Below, in pieces: positions 34,204-41,828 of a stretch of DNA of 49,779 nucleotides (positions are counted from its first letter, which is position 1; every line of letters begins with the position of its first letter). Both the position numbers and the translations under genes were made by a program. The stretch comes from Calothrix sp. MO_167.B12 (lineage in GTDB: Bacteria; Cyanobacteriota; Cyanobacteriia; Cyanobacteriales; Nostocaceae), in NCBI GenBank assembly GCA_030066045.1, contig JASJCJ010000015.1:1-49779 (forward strand). Reading direction: 5' to 3'. Under the pieces are notes generated by a model. That model ran no database searches and was not told the origin of the DNA. It worked only from the letters and a program-made list of their open reading frames with translations.

Positions 34204-34410
34204 GTAGGTTGGGTGGAACGGAGTGAAACCCAACAATACCAGGGTTGTTGGTTGTTGGGTTACTCTACCCTTCGGGAACGCCTGACGGCGTTAGCGCAGC
34301 TCCTCGCGAGCGAGGCACGAGAAGCCCCTGAGTCGCTTTCGCGACACGCTGCGCGGTAAGCGAAGCTATGCCGTAGGCTTTACGGGTCTACGTTCCTCAA
34401 CCCAACCTAC
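34204..34410. repeat. GTAGGTTGGG...CCCAACCTAC palindromic element, long form
   Basis: Ends are GTAGGTTGGGTGGAACGGAG and CGTTCCTCAACCCAACCTAC. The centre holds GC-rich palindromic blocks (CGCCTGACGGCGTTAGCG, CGCTTTCGCGACACGCTGCG). Other members lie at 34902-34980 and 49682-49779. Non-coding. Confidence 0.8.
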
Positions 34411-34419
34411 GCCTATTAA

Positions 34420-34517
34420 TTACAGCAGTTTTCATCTATTTGAACCACATCTTCATGTAGGGGTTTAGCACTGCTAAACCCCTACGGTGTGGTCTATTTA
34501 CCTGAAAATCGCTGTAA
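34420..34517. mobile_element. 98-bp MITE-like element, family A copy 2
   Basis: Nearly identical to 12576-12673 (two or three differences by eye) and of the same length, with TTACAGC..GCTGTAA ends and the inner TAGGGGTTTAGC palindrome. The close identity suggests recent movement. Confidence 0.88.
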
Positions 34518-34582
34518 GTCAGAAATAATGACTGGTTGTTGTCATAAATTCAAAAGTCAAAAATACCCAAAAATAAATTGAC

Positions 34583-34766
34583 TGTAGGGGCACGGCATCC
34601 ACAATATTTTCACCTATGCAACAATATTAAACACGCCGTGCCCTAACCATGAATATTTGAACCCAGTGACAGGGACGTGATTGCATTTGGGTAAACCAAT
34701 GGGTTGTGGGCACGGCGACATTCAGATTATGGCATGGAAAAAATCGGTGGATGCCGTGCCCCTACA
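34583..34766. mobile_element. 184-bp element with perfect 20-bp inverted ends
   Basis: TGTAGGGGCACGGCATCCAC at the left is matched by its exact complement GTGGATGCCGTGCCCCTACA at the right. Inside are further GGGCACGGC / GCCGTGCCC copies, hinting at a nested insertion. There is no transposase, so it appears non-autonomous. Confidence 0.85.
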
Positions 34767-34901
34767 TTACTGCAACACACAAATGACTGAGAAACAGGTA
34801 GGAAATCTTATTGATGAATGTGAGCAGTTAATCTTCTTTTATCACTCTCAGTTAATAAAAATCTAAAACCCTTATTTGAAGAGGATTTTATGAATTTAGA
34901 T

Positions 34902-34980
34902 GTAGGTTGGGTTGAGGAACGAAACCCAACACCCGAAGAAATTGGTATTGTTGGATTTCACTCCGTTCCACCCAACCTAC
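34902..34980. repeat. GTAGGTTGGG...CCCAACCTAC element, short form
   Basis: A 79-bp version with GTAGGTTGGGTTGAGGAACG at one end and CGTTCCACCCAACCTAC at the other. Arms GAAACCCAAC and GTTGGATTTC flank the loop. Confidence 0.85.
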
Positions 34981-35065
34981 ATTAATTTTTCTTTTTCTAG
35001 AGTGACAAAAAAGGGTTAATTAGAATTATTGCTAAATCAATCGTAACGAGTAAAGAGAAGATAAT

Positions 35066-35188
35066 AGGACTTACGCAACTGGCATATTTTTTGGCGTAGG
35101 GTGCGTGAGGTACGAAAGTATTTGAACGTAGCAATAAGACTTATAACGTCACGCACCAACCACTGATTGTGACAATTACGTAAGTCCT
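35066..35188. mobile_element. MITE-like element with AGGACTTACG ends
   Basis: The ends AGGACTTACGCAA and TTACGTAAGTCCT are inverted repeats with one mismatch over 13 bp, and an inner GTGCGTGAGG / CGTCACGCAC pair extends the fold. It is 123 bp long and non-coding. Elements with this terminus are, as I recall, widespread in filamentous cyanobacteria. Confidence 0.8.
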
Positions 35189-35302
35189 GGATAAATAACC
35201 TTTTGACTTTTGACTTTTGACTTTTGAATTCCGCGAAGCGGTTAGCCTATGAATTTGTAAAGAAAGTACCCAAAACTGAGCTTGACAAATTGCCTGAAGC
35301 CA

Positions 35303-37681
35303 CTATATATTACAGGTTACAAGTCTTTGTGCGAGAGAAGAGACACGACCATGACCACCCCGGTGGCTAGTAGGGAGGTGGAAATAATACTCCCTTTTCT
35401 CCGGAGATACGGGGAGGGTAATTGGGAGATGAGCTTTAGGAGCCTCGTAGCTGAAATTCACTACGCCATCACTCCATCCGACGTATTTGCACCAATTTTT
35501 CCAGACTTCCCCATTATACTTCTCCGTGCCGCCCAGACTCTCATAAATTTCTTTCTGGACGCTGAAGCCGAATTTCCCTTGACTGTTACTCATCCAAAGC
35601 TGGTTGATTGTGCGTAAATCTTCACAGGGAAAATTCTCATAGTCTTCTCTTTCTAAGAATTGTCCTTTTTCCTTACCTACCGTTTGAATCATCAGGCGAT
35701 AGGTTTCTCGGTTTGCTTCTTCCCATTTTCCATTTTTAAGATAGTTTTCTAACTGCTGATAGAGTAAATTACTAACACTTTGTTCTAGCTGTTGTAACTC
35801 GGCTTCAATTTCTAAATCGATTTTTCGTGGTGATTCTTTGAGGCATTCATGGGCTAAGTCAATAGCTGATTGTTCTCCGATATTTAAAAAAGCACGAATT
35901 AAATTGCTCGGATTTACTTGACCGCAATAGAGTAAAATTGTTTCCTTCCACCAAGAATATTGGCAATGTTCTAATAATAGTTGTTCTTGTTTTCGCGCTT
36001 TAATTTCAGCAGCAGCTAAATATCCTTGAAAACTTAAATGAGCAAATTCTAAATCCTCATCTCGCTTGACAATCAATTCGCTGACATCCACGATTTGATT
36101 CAAAAATTCCGACACTGCCACAGTCTTACCAAAATCTAGGTTTTGTAAGTGATTATCAATCCAAGTTTCTAACTCCCACCGATTGATGGATGGCTGTTTA
36201 GACTCCACCATAGTCAAGGCCACTTTTTGTAAAATCTGTTGACTTTCGGGGAAAGGCACTAACATATCAATGCCTCTAGAACGGGGTCTGTCTTTGAGCT
36301 GAAGAGTAAGGATATCTTGATATAATTCGTTACGTCGTTGCGGTAATTGTTGACCCGCGTAACTACGGTGCAAGTTGGCAATCATGTTCAACAACAGAGG
36401 GTTTTTGGCTAAAACCTCCAGTTCGGGACGTTGTTGAAGCTGTTGCAGGAGATTAGCGACATTGCTGTTAGCTATCTGCTTGACTTCTGGCGTGTTTCTA
36501 CCTGCTCTGGCATAGCGTTCTTGAGTCAGATACCATTTCTCAATAAAGCGTTGTCTCTGCTCGGCATTGAAGGATTTTACATAGAGCTTGCTACTGGGTG
36601 AATTGGTTGCGGCATAATCCTTATAACCTCCTGGGCGTGAGGTGAGGATAAACACAGATTTTTGATAATCCCCCATCTGCTTACCCAGCCATGTGCTGAC
36701 TCTTTTACGCCATTCTGGTTTCACCTCATCAAATCCGTCGAACATCACCAGCATTTTCCCGCCTTGTAGCTGATTTTTAGCCCACTGTGGCGGTAATTTT
36801 AGATCGGCACCTGACGGCAAACTAGGAATGTGATGTTTTTCAATCAGACTAGGTAAATCTAGATTCTCCTCAGTAGCAATTACTGACTGCCATTTACGGA
36901 GGGGCAGGAGAACGGGTAAAAATTGGGGGACTCTGTAGCGGCGATGGCGGTGTTTGGCATAGGTATAGGTAATATGTCGCAGTAGTGTAGTTTTTCCGTA
37001 GCCACCCCACGCTAAGATTGCCATGCGACTAAAGGCTGGATATTGCTTGATTTTCCCTAATAAGTCCCAAATCAAGAGTTCATTTTCTGCTACTGCCCGT
37101 ATCAGTTCTACATCTTCTTGACGAAAACCAGGGAACATGGGCAATTCTTCCCCACTGACTCCTTTAACAAAAGCACTGCTCAGTTCTAATGGGACAAATA
37201 CTTCAGATAACAAAGGGACAAATGTCCCGCGATTGTAGCCCTCGGTGCGATATTCACGGCAAGCACTTCCCTGACAACGTAGATATTTATCCTCAACTCC
37301 CGCCAGTTGCCAACGAATTGCCTCATCCACTCCCTTCAACCATGCCATGAAGTCATCAACATCCTTCTTGCCCCGTTCAGCAGAAATTTCTCTTAACCGT
37401 GTCAAAACAGCTTCGGTATAGGCAGCCCAGACTACTGTTACAGCCATCACGGGAAACATTAGCAACGCTTGTAGCCATTCACTCTTGAGAACAAAGGAAA
37501 CAAATGCCGTTCCACTACCTCCTAGGGGCATCCACTGAATGAGTGCTTGGGTAAAACCTTGAACAACCTTGCGAGCTTTAGTCTGTTCGCCTGCAAAATC
37601 ATTTGATGCAGGCTTTGAATCTGTTGGTTTTTCTGGTTTTGAATCTGTTGACTTTTCTTGAGAATCACCTTTTTCACTCAC
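35303..37681 (-). CDS. NACHT NTPase fused to a GUN4 domain
   Basis: A 792-residue protein starting at GTG. A polar N-terminus precedes one or two hydrophobic segments (about 52-95, ALLMFPVMAVTVVWAAY), suggesting membrane attachment. The NACHT module has Walker A WGGYGKTT (225-232), Walker B MLVMFDGFDEV (310-320), the TSRPGGY sensor (347-353) and the FAHLSFQGYLAAAE end (546-559). From about 638 to the C-terminus is a GUN4 domain (ETYRLMIQTVGKEKGQFLER, FPCEDLRTINQLW, GKFGFSVQKEIYESLGGT) with the typical RLVTCNI end. NACHT proteins are STAND switches; bacterial members include anti-phage proteins. GUN4 domains bind tetrapyrroles. The combination suggests a tetrapyrrole-sensing or defence switch (inference). 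No HIP1 octamer is seen, and the gene is surrounded by mobile repeats. Confidence 0.92.
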   Translation of the reverse strand: MSEKGDSQEKSTDSKPEKPTDSKPASNDFAGEQTKARKVVQGFTQALIQWMPLGGSGTAFVSFVLKSEWLQALLMFPVMAVTVVWAAYTEAVLTRLREISAERGKKDVDDFMAWLKGVDEAIRWQLAGVEDKYLRCQGSACREYRTEGYNRGTFVPLLSEVFVPLELSSAFVKGVSGEELPMFPGFRQEDVELIRAVAENELLIWDLLGKIKQYPAFSRMAILAWGGYGKTTLLRHITYTYAKHRHRRYRVPQFLPVLLPLRKWQSVIATEENLDLPSLIEKHHIPSLPSGADLKLPPQWAKNQLQGGKMLVMFDGFDEVKPEWRKRVSTWLGKQMGDYQKSVFILTSRPGGYKDYAATNSPSSKLYVKSFNAEQRQRFIEKWYLTQERYARAGRNTPEVKQIANSNVANLLQQLQQRPELEVLAKNPLLLNMIANLHRSYAGQQLPQRRNELYQDILTLQLKDRPRSRGIDMLVPFPESQQILQKVALTMVESKQPSINRWELETWIDNHLQNLDFGKTVAVSEFLNQIVDVSELIVKRDEDLEFAHLSFQGYLAAAEIKARKQEQLLLEHCQYSWWKETILLYCGQVNPSNLIRAFLNIGEQSAIDLAHECLKESPRKIDLEIEAELQQLEQSVSNLLYQQLENYLKNGKWEEANRETYRLMIQTVGKEKGQFLEREDYENFPCEDLRTINQLWMSNSQGKFGFSVQKEIYESLGGTEKYNGEVWKNWCKYVGWSDGVVNFSYEAPKAHLPITLPVSPEKREYYFHLPTSHRGGHGRVSSLAQRLVTCNI

Positions 37682-37837
37682 TGCAAAAATTCCCCTTCCT
37701 GGCAGTGAACAATATTAATTTGCGGCTGCAAACTTTCCTGTTTAATGGCTAAAAGCCTTATCAATCAGTGTAGCAACGTATTTTTTTGATAGGCATTAAG
37801 TAAGATTACATATTAGGCATTACTCATTCCATTACCC

Positions 37838-38173
37838 ATGATGTTATTTCATGAATTAGCAACTAATACGGGTATTTTTATTATGTTTGTCGAACCCCAC
37901 AGTCCCGCACATCAAGCAGGTTTTCAAGAAGGGGATGTAATTGTGGGATTTAATGATCGAGCTGTAGCGACAATGGATGAATTACACCAACATTTGACCC
38001 CAGAACAAATCGGTGTGCGATCGCATCTTACCATCCTCCGTGGTCATCAAAAGCTAGTACTAAATATAGTACCAGCAGCAGAACGAAAAAAGGAGTTCGG
38101 AGTTCGGAGTTCGGAGTTCGGAGTTCGGAATTCGGAGTTCGGAGTAGGGGCGGGGTTTCCCCGCCCAGAGTGA
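37838..38173 (+). pseudogene. orphan PDZ domain, fragment of an HtrA-type protease
   Basis: Residues about 15-80 form a PDZ domain (MFVEPHSPAHQAGFQEGDVI, then VGFNDRAVATMDELHQHL and LTILRGHQKLVLNIVP), as at the C-terminus of S1C proteases. The protease domain that should precede it is absent. The last 30 residues (KEFGVRSSEFGVRNSEFGVG) are the translated GTTCGGA heptamer repeat plus a GC palindrome, so the true end is lost too. It may be expressed as a free PDZ, but remnant status is more likely. A HIP1 octamer inside the frame indicates it was once resident. Confidence 0.7.
38095..38165. repeat. GTTCGGA heptamer repeat and GGGGCGGGG palindrome
   Basis: Six to seven copies of TTCGGAG/TTCGGAA in tandem, then GGGGCGGGGTTTCCCCGCCC. 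They encode the spurious C-terminus of the PDZ fragment. Confidence 0.9.
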
Positions 38174-38189
38174 GGGAATTATTCTCATC

Positions 38190-38460
38190 GGCAGGTTGTG
38201 TACAAACGTTCATTAGGAACTAGCTTGAAAATGGTTGTTAGTTGTTAGTTGTTAGTTGATGGTTGACAGCTTAGGTGTGGGAGCCGCAGTAGGGGCGCAT
38301 TGCGTGCGCCCTTGAGAGTTAGTCATAAAGCATTCTCCTCGGCAGGTTGCGTACAAACAACGTTCATTAGGAACTAACTTGAAAATAGGCAACAGGCAAC
38401 AGGTATTTTCATGATTGGTTGTGTACAAACGTTCATGAGAGACTGACTTGTAATTAAACC
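38190..38460. repeat. nested repeats with three GTACAAACGTTCAT motifs
   Basis: GTACAAACGTTCAT occurs at about 38200 and 38421 and, with a CAA insertion, at about 38351. Between the first two, 38226-38334 closely matches 47775-47884 (TTAGTTGATGGTTGACAGCT, GGGGCGCATTGCGTGCGC). This is a composite of several repeat families rather than one element. Confidence 0.75.
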
Positions 38461-38568
38461 TCACCCTGACAAGAGCGGACATCCCTCTCCTTAATAAGGA
38501 AATAAGGATGCTGCTGGCGAATAGTGGGTATGACCCTTGATTATGCTAAAAGCTTGGGATGACTGGAA

Positions 38569-38674
38569 TAATACCAAATCAAAGAATGTTTGTGACATAT
38601 CCAATTGTAGGGGCGGGGTAACCCCGCCCCTACCAATAAATTATGTGTTGCATTCTGTGTTCAAATTGGTATAA
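38569..38674. mobile_element. MITE-like element, family C copy 1
   Basis: TAATACCAAATCAAAGAATG at one end and TTCAAATTGGTATAA at the other give a 106-bp element with imperfect inverted ends. Its centre is the palindrome GTAGGGGCGGGGTAACCCCG. The second copy, 39147-39252, has the same length. Confidence 0.85.
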
Positions 38675-39146
38675 TTCGGGTTTTTTCTGCCCCCACTCTC
38701 CCACTCCCAAGAGGGTGAGGTTTTTCATAGATGGTGGTGAAATTTTTTCATCAGGACTAACTCCAGTAAAGCTACTATATTGCTTGCTGGAGATACAGCA
38801 GTATATCAGTGATGTATTTAATACCAGTAGTTCCTAAATTAAAAATATAAAATACGAATATTTCGTGAAAAAGTAATATTTTTTGATACAATAGATAAGA
38901 ATCTATATTTAAATAGATAATTAGGAATCCGAACAAATACTTGTTACCAATAAAGATGATTTTTGAGTCAGGGATAAAATCATCACAGACCCTATATATA
39001 TTGGGTTTGGCTCTATTTAATATAACCCCAGCATTTGCCAAATTTTTTTTACAAGTATCAAATCATACCTCTTATCCCTTAATAACCGTAGTTTTATAAC
39101 AGGACTTTGGGATTGCTTCGTCATAGTCGCAATCACAACATCAAAG
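38675..39146. other. AT-rich gap of 472 bp between two family C elements
   Basis: No convincing gene. An 88-codon minus-strand frame at 38775-39041 is Ile/Leu/Tyr-rich by base composition and has no recognisable pattern. The direct orientation of the two flanking elements could allow deletion of this stretch. Confidence 0.5.
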
Positions 39147-39252
39147 TAATACCAAATCAAAAAATGTTTGCAACATATCCAATCGTAGAGGCAGGCTAAC
39201 CCCGTCCCTACCAGTCAATCATGTGTTGCATTGTTTTTTCAAATTGGTATAA
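39147..39252. mobile_element. MITE-like element, family C copy 2
   Basis: A 106-bp near-copy of 38569-38674 in the same orientation, about 10-15 differences by eye, with its central palindrome decayed (GTAGAGGCAGGCTAACCCCG). It is therefore the older copy. Confidence 0.85.
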
Positions 39253-39351
39253 CTGTAAACTCTAAGGTTAAACATGGATGAGGTGTATTTAGTTTCAGGT
39301 TAAACATCTTCATCTACCAATTCACTTAGCTTATGAGTATGTTTAATCGTA

Positions 39352-40326
39352 ATGTTAAACAATTTGTTTCTTAAAGATTATCCGGCTGCTTTGAGAAGAA
39401 TCATTGCACAAGAACCAGCGAGGTTGATTGAACGGGAAATACAATTACCGACAATCGCTCAATATTTAGACCAAAGAAGAGAAAATGCAGTATTAGTAGA
39501 GCAAGAAAAACTTTCACATGAAAGACAAAAATTAACTAAACTGCAACATCATATTATCTCTTCCATAAAACACTACGGCTACTGGAAAGGCAGCATAGAT
39601 AAAATATTCGATCCTCAAGAAGCCAATACATTGATATCAGTATGTGAGTCTTCTTATCAGTTTTTACAGCAAGATTTAAATAAATATAATTTCGATCAGA
39701 AAAATACGGTTACTTTATCTCCCTCTTTGATTTCCAATAATTCTCAGAATTGGATTATCTATCAAGCTGGATTAAATGAAAAGCTATTACAAATAGCCCA
39801 TCAATATATAGGTCTTCCAGTAGGATATCATGGGGCTGAAATTCGTCTCAGTCGAGCTAATCCTAATCAGCTTGATATGGCTGGTCCCAAAACTCCTCAT
39901 AAAGACTGTGAGGAAGGGCAAACATATCCTCTACTCAAAACAGTTCTTTACCTGAGCGATGTTACAGAAGATAATGGACCTTTCACCATAATTCAAAAAA
40001 ATCAGAGCAAACCATTCACAGGATACAAAGGAACTCTAATTTTAGCGAATACCAGTCAGAACTTACACCATGGAATGCCCTTAAAACATGGGGAACGGAT
40101 GATATTATTTTGGACTTATTCTAGCCATAGACCAAGATGTCCTCACAGGTGTATTATTTGGCCCCATTCCCATATTGCTGTGAGAAAAATGACTAGAAAT
40201 ATGAGTTTATTACAACAGCAGGCAGCACGGTGGAGAGAATATTTACCATTCTTATTATGCCCTGTACGTTATTATCCTTTTCCTGGTCATAATTTTTTTC
40301 TGGGTGATCGGAATATGACAGCTTAA
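39352..40326 (+). CDS. 2-oxoglutarate/Fe(II) oxygenase-like (phytanoyl-CoA dioxygenase fold)
   Basis: A 324-residue protein. The metal-binding facial triad can be read as H183 and D185 (PHKDCE) and H239 or H240 (NLHHGMP), with R249 (GERMIL) placed to bind 2-oxoglutarate. LYLSDVTEDNGPFTIIQKN (about 199-217) is the usual core strand-turn of phytanoyl-CoA dioxygenase relatives. The N-terminal 75 residues are helical and specific to this protein. The family hydroxylates or halogenates small molecules; no substrate is indicated. The gene is the first of a run on the plus strand but is separated from hsp20 by 444 bp, so co-transcription is doubtful. Confidence 0.78.
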   Translation: MLNNLFLKDYPAALRRIIAQEPARLIEREIQLPTIAQYLDQRRENAVLVEQEKLSHERQKLTKLQHHIISSIKHYGYWKGSIDKIFDPQEANTLISVCESSYQFLQQDLNKYNFDQKNTVTLSPSLISNNSQNWIIYQAGLNEKLLQIAHQYIGLPVGYHGAEIRLSRANPNQLDMAGPKTPHKDCEEGQTYPLLKTVLYLSDVTEDNGPFTIIQKNQSKPFTGYKGTLILANTSQNLHHGMPLKHGERMILFWTYSSHRPRCPHRCIIWPHSHIAVRKMTRNMSLLQQQAARWREYLPFLLCPVRYYPFPGHNFFLGDRNMTA

Positions 40327-40770
40327 TGACTTAAATACTGATGCAAATTTAAGTCATTATAGTTATCAGTTAGTCTCCTGCACTCTTGTGCTGCGCTAAC
40401 ACCCATCGATTTATCGAAGGGTTGGGTTTAAACGTGTAAAAATCCGAATGCATAAAGGGAAAACCGCCCCACATCCAATATATTTGGTGTAAAAATAATT
40501 ATTTTTAGGGGTGGTTTTTCCAGTAATAGTATTGCTCTGTTCACCCATTAATTTCTCTGTGACTTCTGACTTCTGACTTGAAGGTCTAAGACTTTCGGTT
40601 AGGATTCTTCACAAGTTCCTCAAAATTATCTTATACCCTAGAAAATAGAGAGAGCTGTTTATCTCGGCTACTATTCAGGGTATTATTGATTTGCAAAAGC
40701 GCGAACCATCAATATATGCCTGATAAAAAGATTAATTGATTAGTAGTATCAATCATCGGAGGCAACGAAT
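40327..40770. other. 444-bp gap upstream of hsp20 with an inverted repeat
   Basis: GGGAAAACCGCCCC (40457-40470) faces GGGGTGGTTTTTCC (40508-40521), a 14-bp stem with two mismatches around a 37-bp AT-rich spacer. It could be a terminator of the oxygenase gene or a small element. I looked for a CIRCE heat-shock operator (TTAGCACTC and its inverse) and found none. A CGGAGG ribosome site at 40757-40762 serves hsp20. Confidence 0.5.
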
Positions 40771-41238
40771 ATGGCAATCACTCGTTGGCAACCTTTAAGA
40801 GATATTGAAATGTGGGAACCTATCCGCGAAATGGAAAGCTTACGGGATGAAATGAACTATTTATTTGAAAAGTTTATGCATCCTGGAAATGGTGATTCTA
40901 AGGGAATTACTTTTAGACCAGCAGTGGAGATGGAAGAAACTGATGATGAAATTTCTCTCAAACTAGAGATTCCTGGATTGGATATCAAAGATATTGAGAT
41001 TCAAGCTAGTGAAGATCGGGTTTCTATTAGCGGCGAACGTAAATCTGAAACCAAGACTGAAGAGAAGGGAATGATGCGCTCTGAATTCCACTATGGAAGA
41101 TTTGAGCGATCCATTCATTTGCCTGCTCATATTCAAAATGACAAAGTTAAAGCAGAGTATCAAAATGGCATCTTAAGTTTGACTTTGCCTAAATCGGACA
41201 TAGAAAGGAAAAAAGTCGTTAAGGTCCATGTCAGTTAA
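40771..41238 (+). CDS. hspA: small heat shock protein, Hsp20/alpha-crystallin family
   Basis: A 155-residue holdase. An N-terminal arm (WQPLRDIEMWEPIREMESLR) precedes the alpha-crystallin domain at about 47-140 (FRPAVEMEETDDEISLKLEI, GLDIKDIEIQASEDRVSISG). A GILSLTLPK strand and the conserved C-terminal region complete it. It forms oligomers that bind unfolding proteins without ATP and pass them to DnaK/ClpB; in cyanobacteria the homolog protects thylakoids under heat. A strong CGGAGG ribosome site lies 8 bases before ATG. It begins a run of protein-quality genes extending to 47.7 kb. Confidence 0.95.
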   Translation: MAITRWQPLRDIEMWEPIREMESLRDEMNYLFEKFMHPGNGDSKGITFRPAVEMEETDDEISLKLEIPGLDIKDIEIQASEDRVSISGERKSETKTEEKGMMRSEFHYGRFERSIHLPAHIQNDKVKAEYQNGILSLTLPKSDIERKKVVKVHVS

Positions 41239-41828
41239 CTTTTTGCTTAACTTGGAAAATTAGATAGTTTTGTGGTCAGTTCCACATGAAAATCTACCAA
41301 TTTCAAGAGTTGAATGAAAGCTCGAAAAGATCGGGTTTCACCCAATACTACTCGGTTAAGCATTTTGAACTCAAAATTTGGTTTTAGTAAAAGGTTCAAG
41401 GGTAAGAGTTAAAAGCTGTTTCTGCTACCTTTCCCCTTTCCCTTTTCCTCTTTTCCTTTTTCATTTAAGTATTTTGACTTGTAAGCTTTGAAATTCTGAT
41501 TTGAAAGTGAGGAGTTGGGAATGAGGAGTTAGGAGTGAGTAAAGGAAAATCAGTTTCATCCTTGATGGTGAACAATTTTTTTCATCGGGACTGCCTTGAA
41601 AGAGGTGATGGGATAATGTGTTTTGGCTTATATTCACTCCTTCCCGTCGGGCGGGGAAACCCCGGGCGGGGAAACCCCGCCCCTACTCCTACTCTACTCT
41701 ACGAGAAGTCACTGCGTGTCTACGAGAAGCCACTTCGTGTCTACACTCACACTCCTTGACTCCTTGCCGACGGGCGGGGAAACCCCGCCCCTACTCCTTG
41801 ACTCCTTCACTCAGTGAGGGTTGTTGCC
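41239..41828. other. 590-bp gap between hsp20 and htrA: GC palindromes and repeats
   Basis: Contains two tandem GGGCGGGGAAACCCC palindromes (41653-41688), a third at 41773-41795, an ACGAGAAG..CACT..CGTGTCT direct repeat (41700-41740) and octamer scraps (ACTCCTTGACTCCTTCACTC). Any htrA promoter should lie in it. Confidence 0.6.

Noticed and set aside
34681-34866. 61-codon plus-strand frame in the 34.6-kb repeats
   Set aside because: It reads through the inverted end of the 184-bp element and matches nothing known.
38775-39041. 88-codon Ile/Leu/Tyr-rich frame
   Set aside because: Its composition follows from AT-rich DNA; no start signal or family pattern.
40600-40770. CIRCE heat-shock operator before hsp20
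   Set aside because: Neither TTAGCACTC nor its inverted partner is present.
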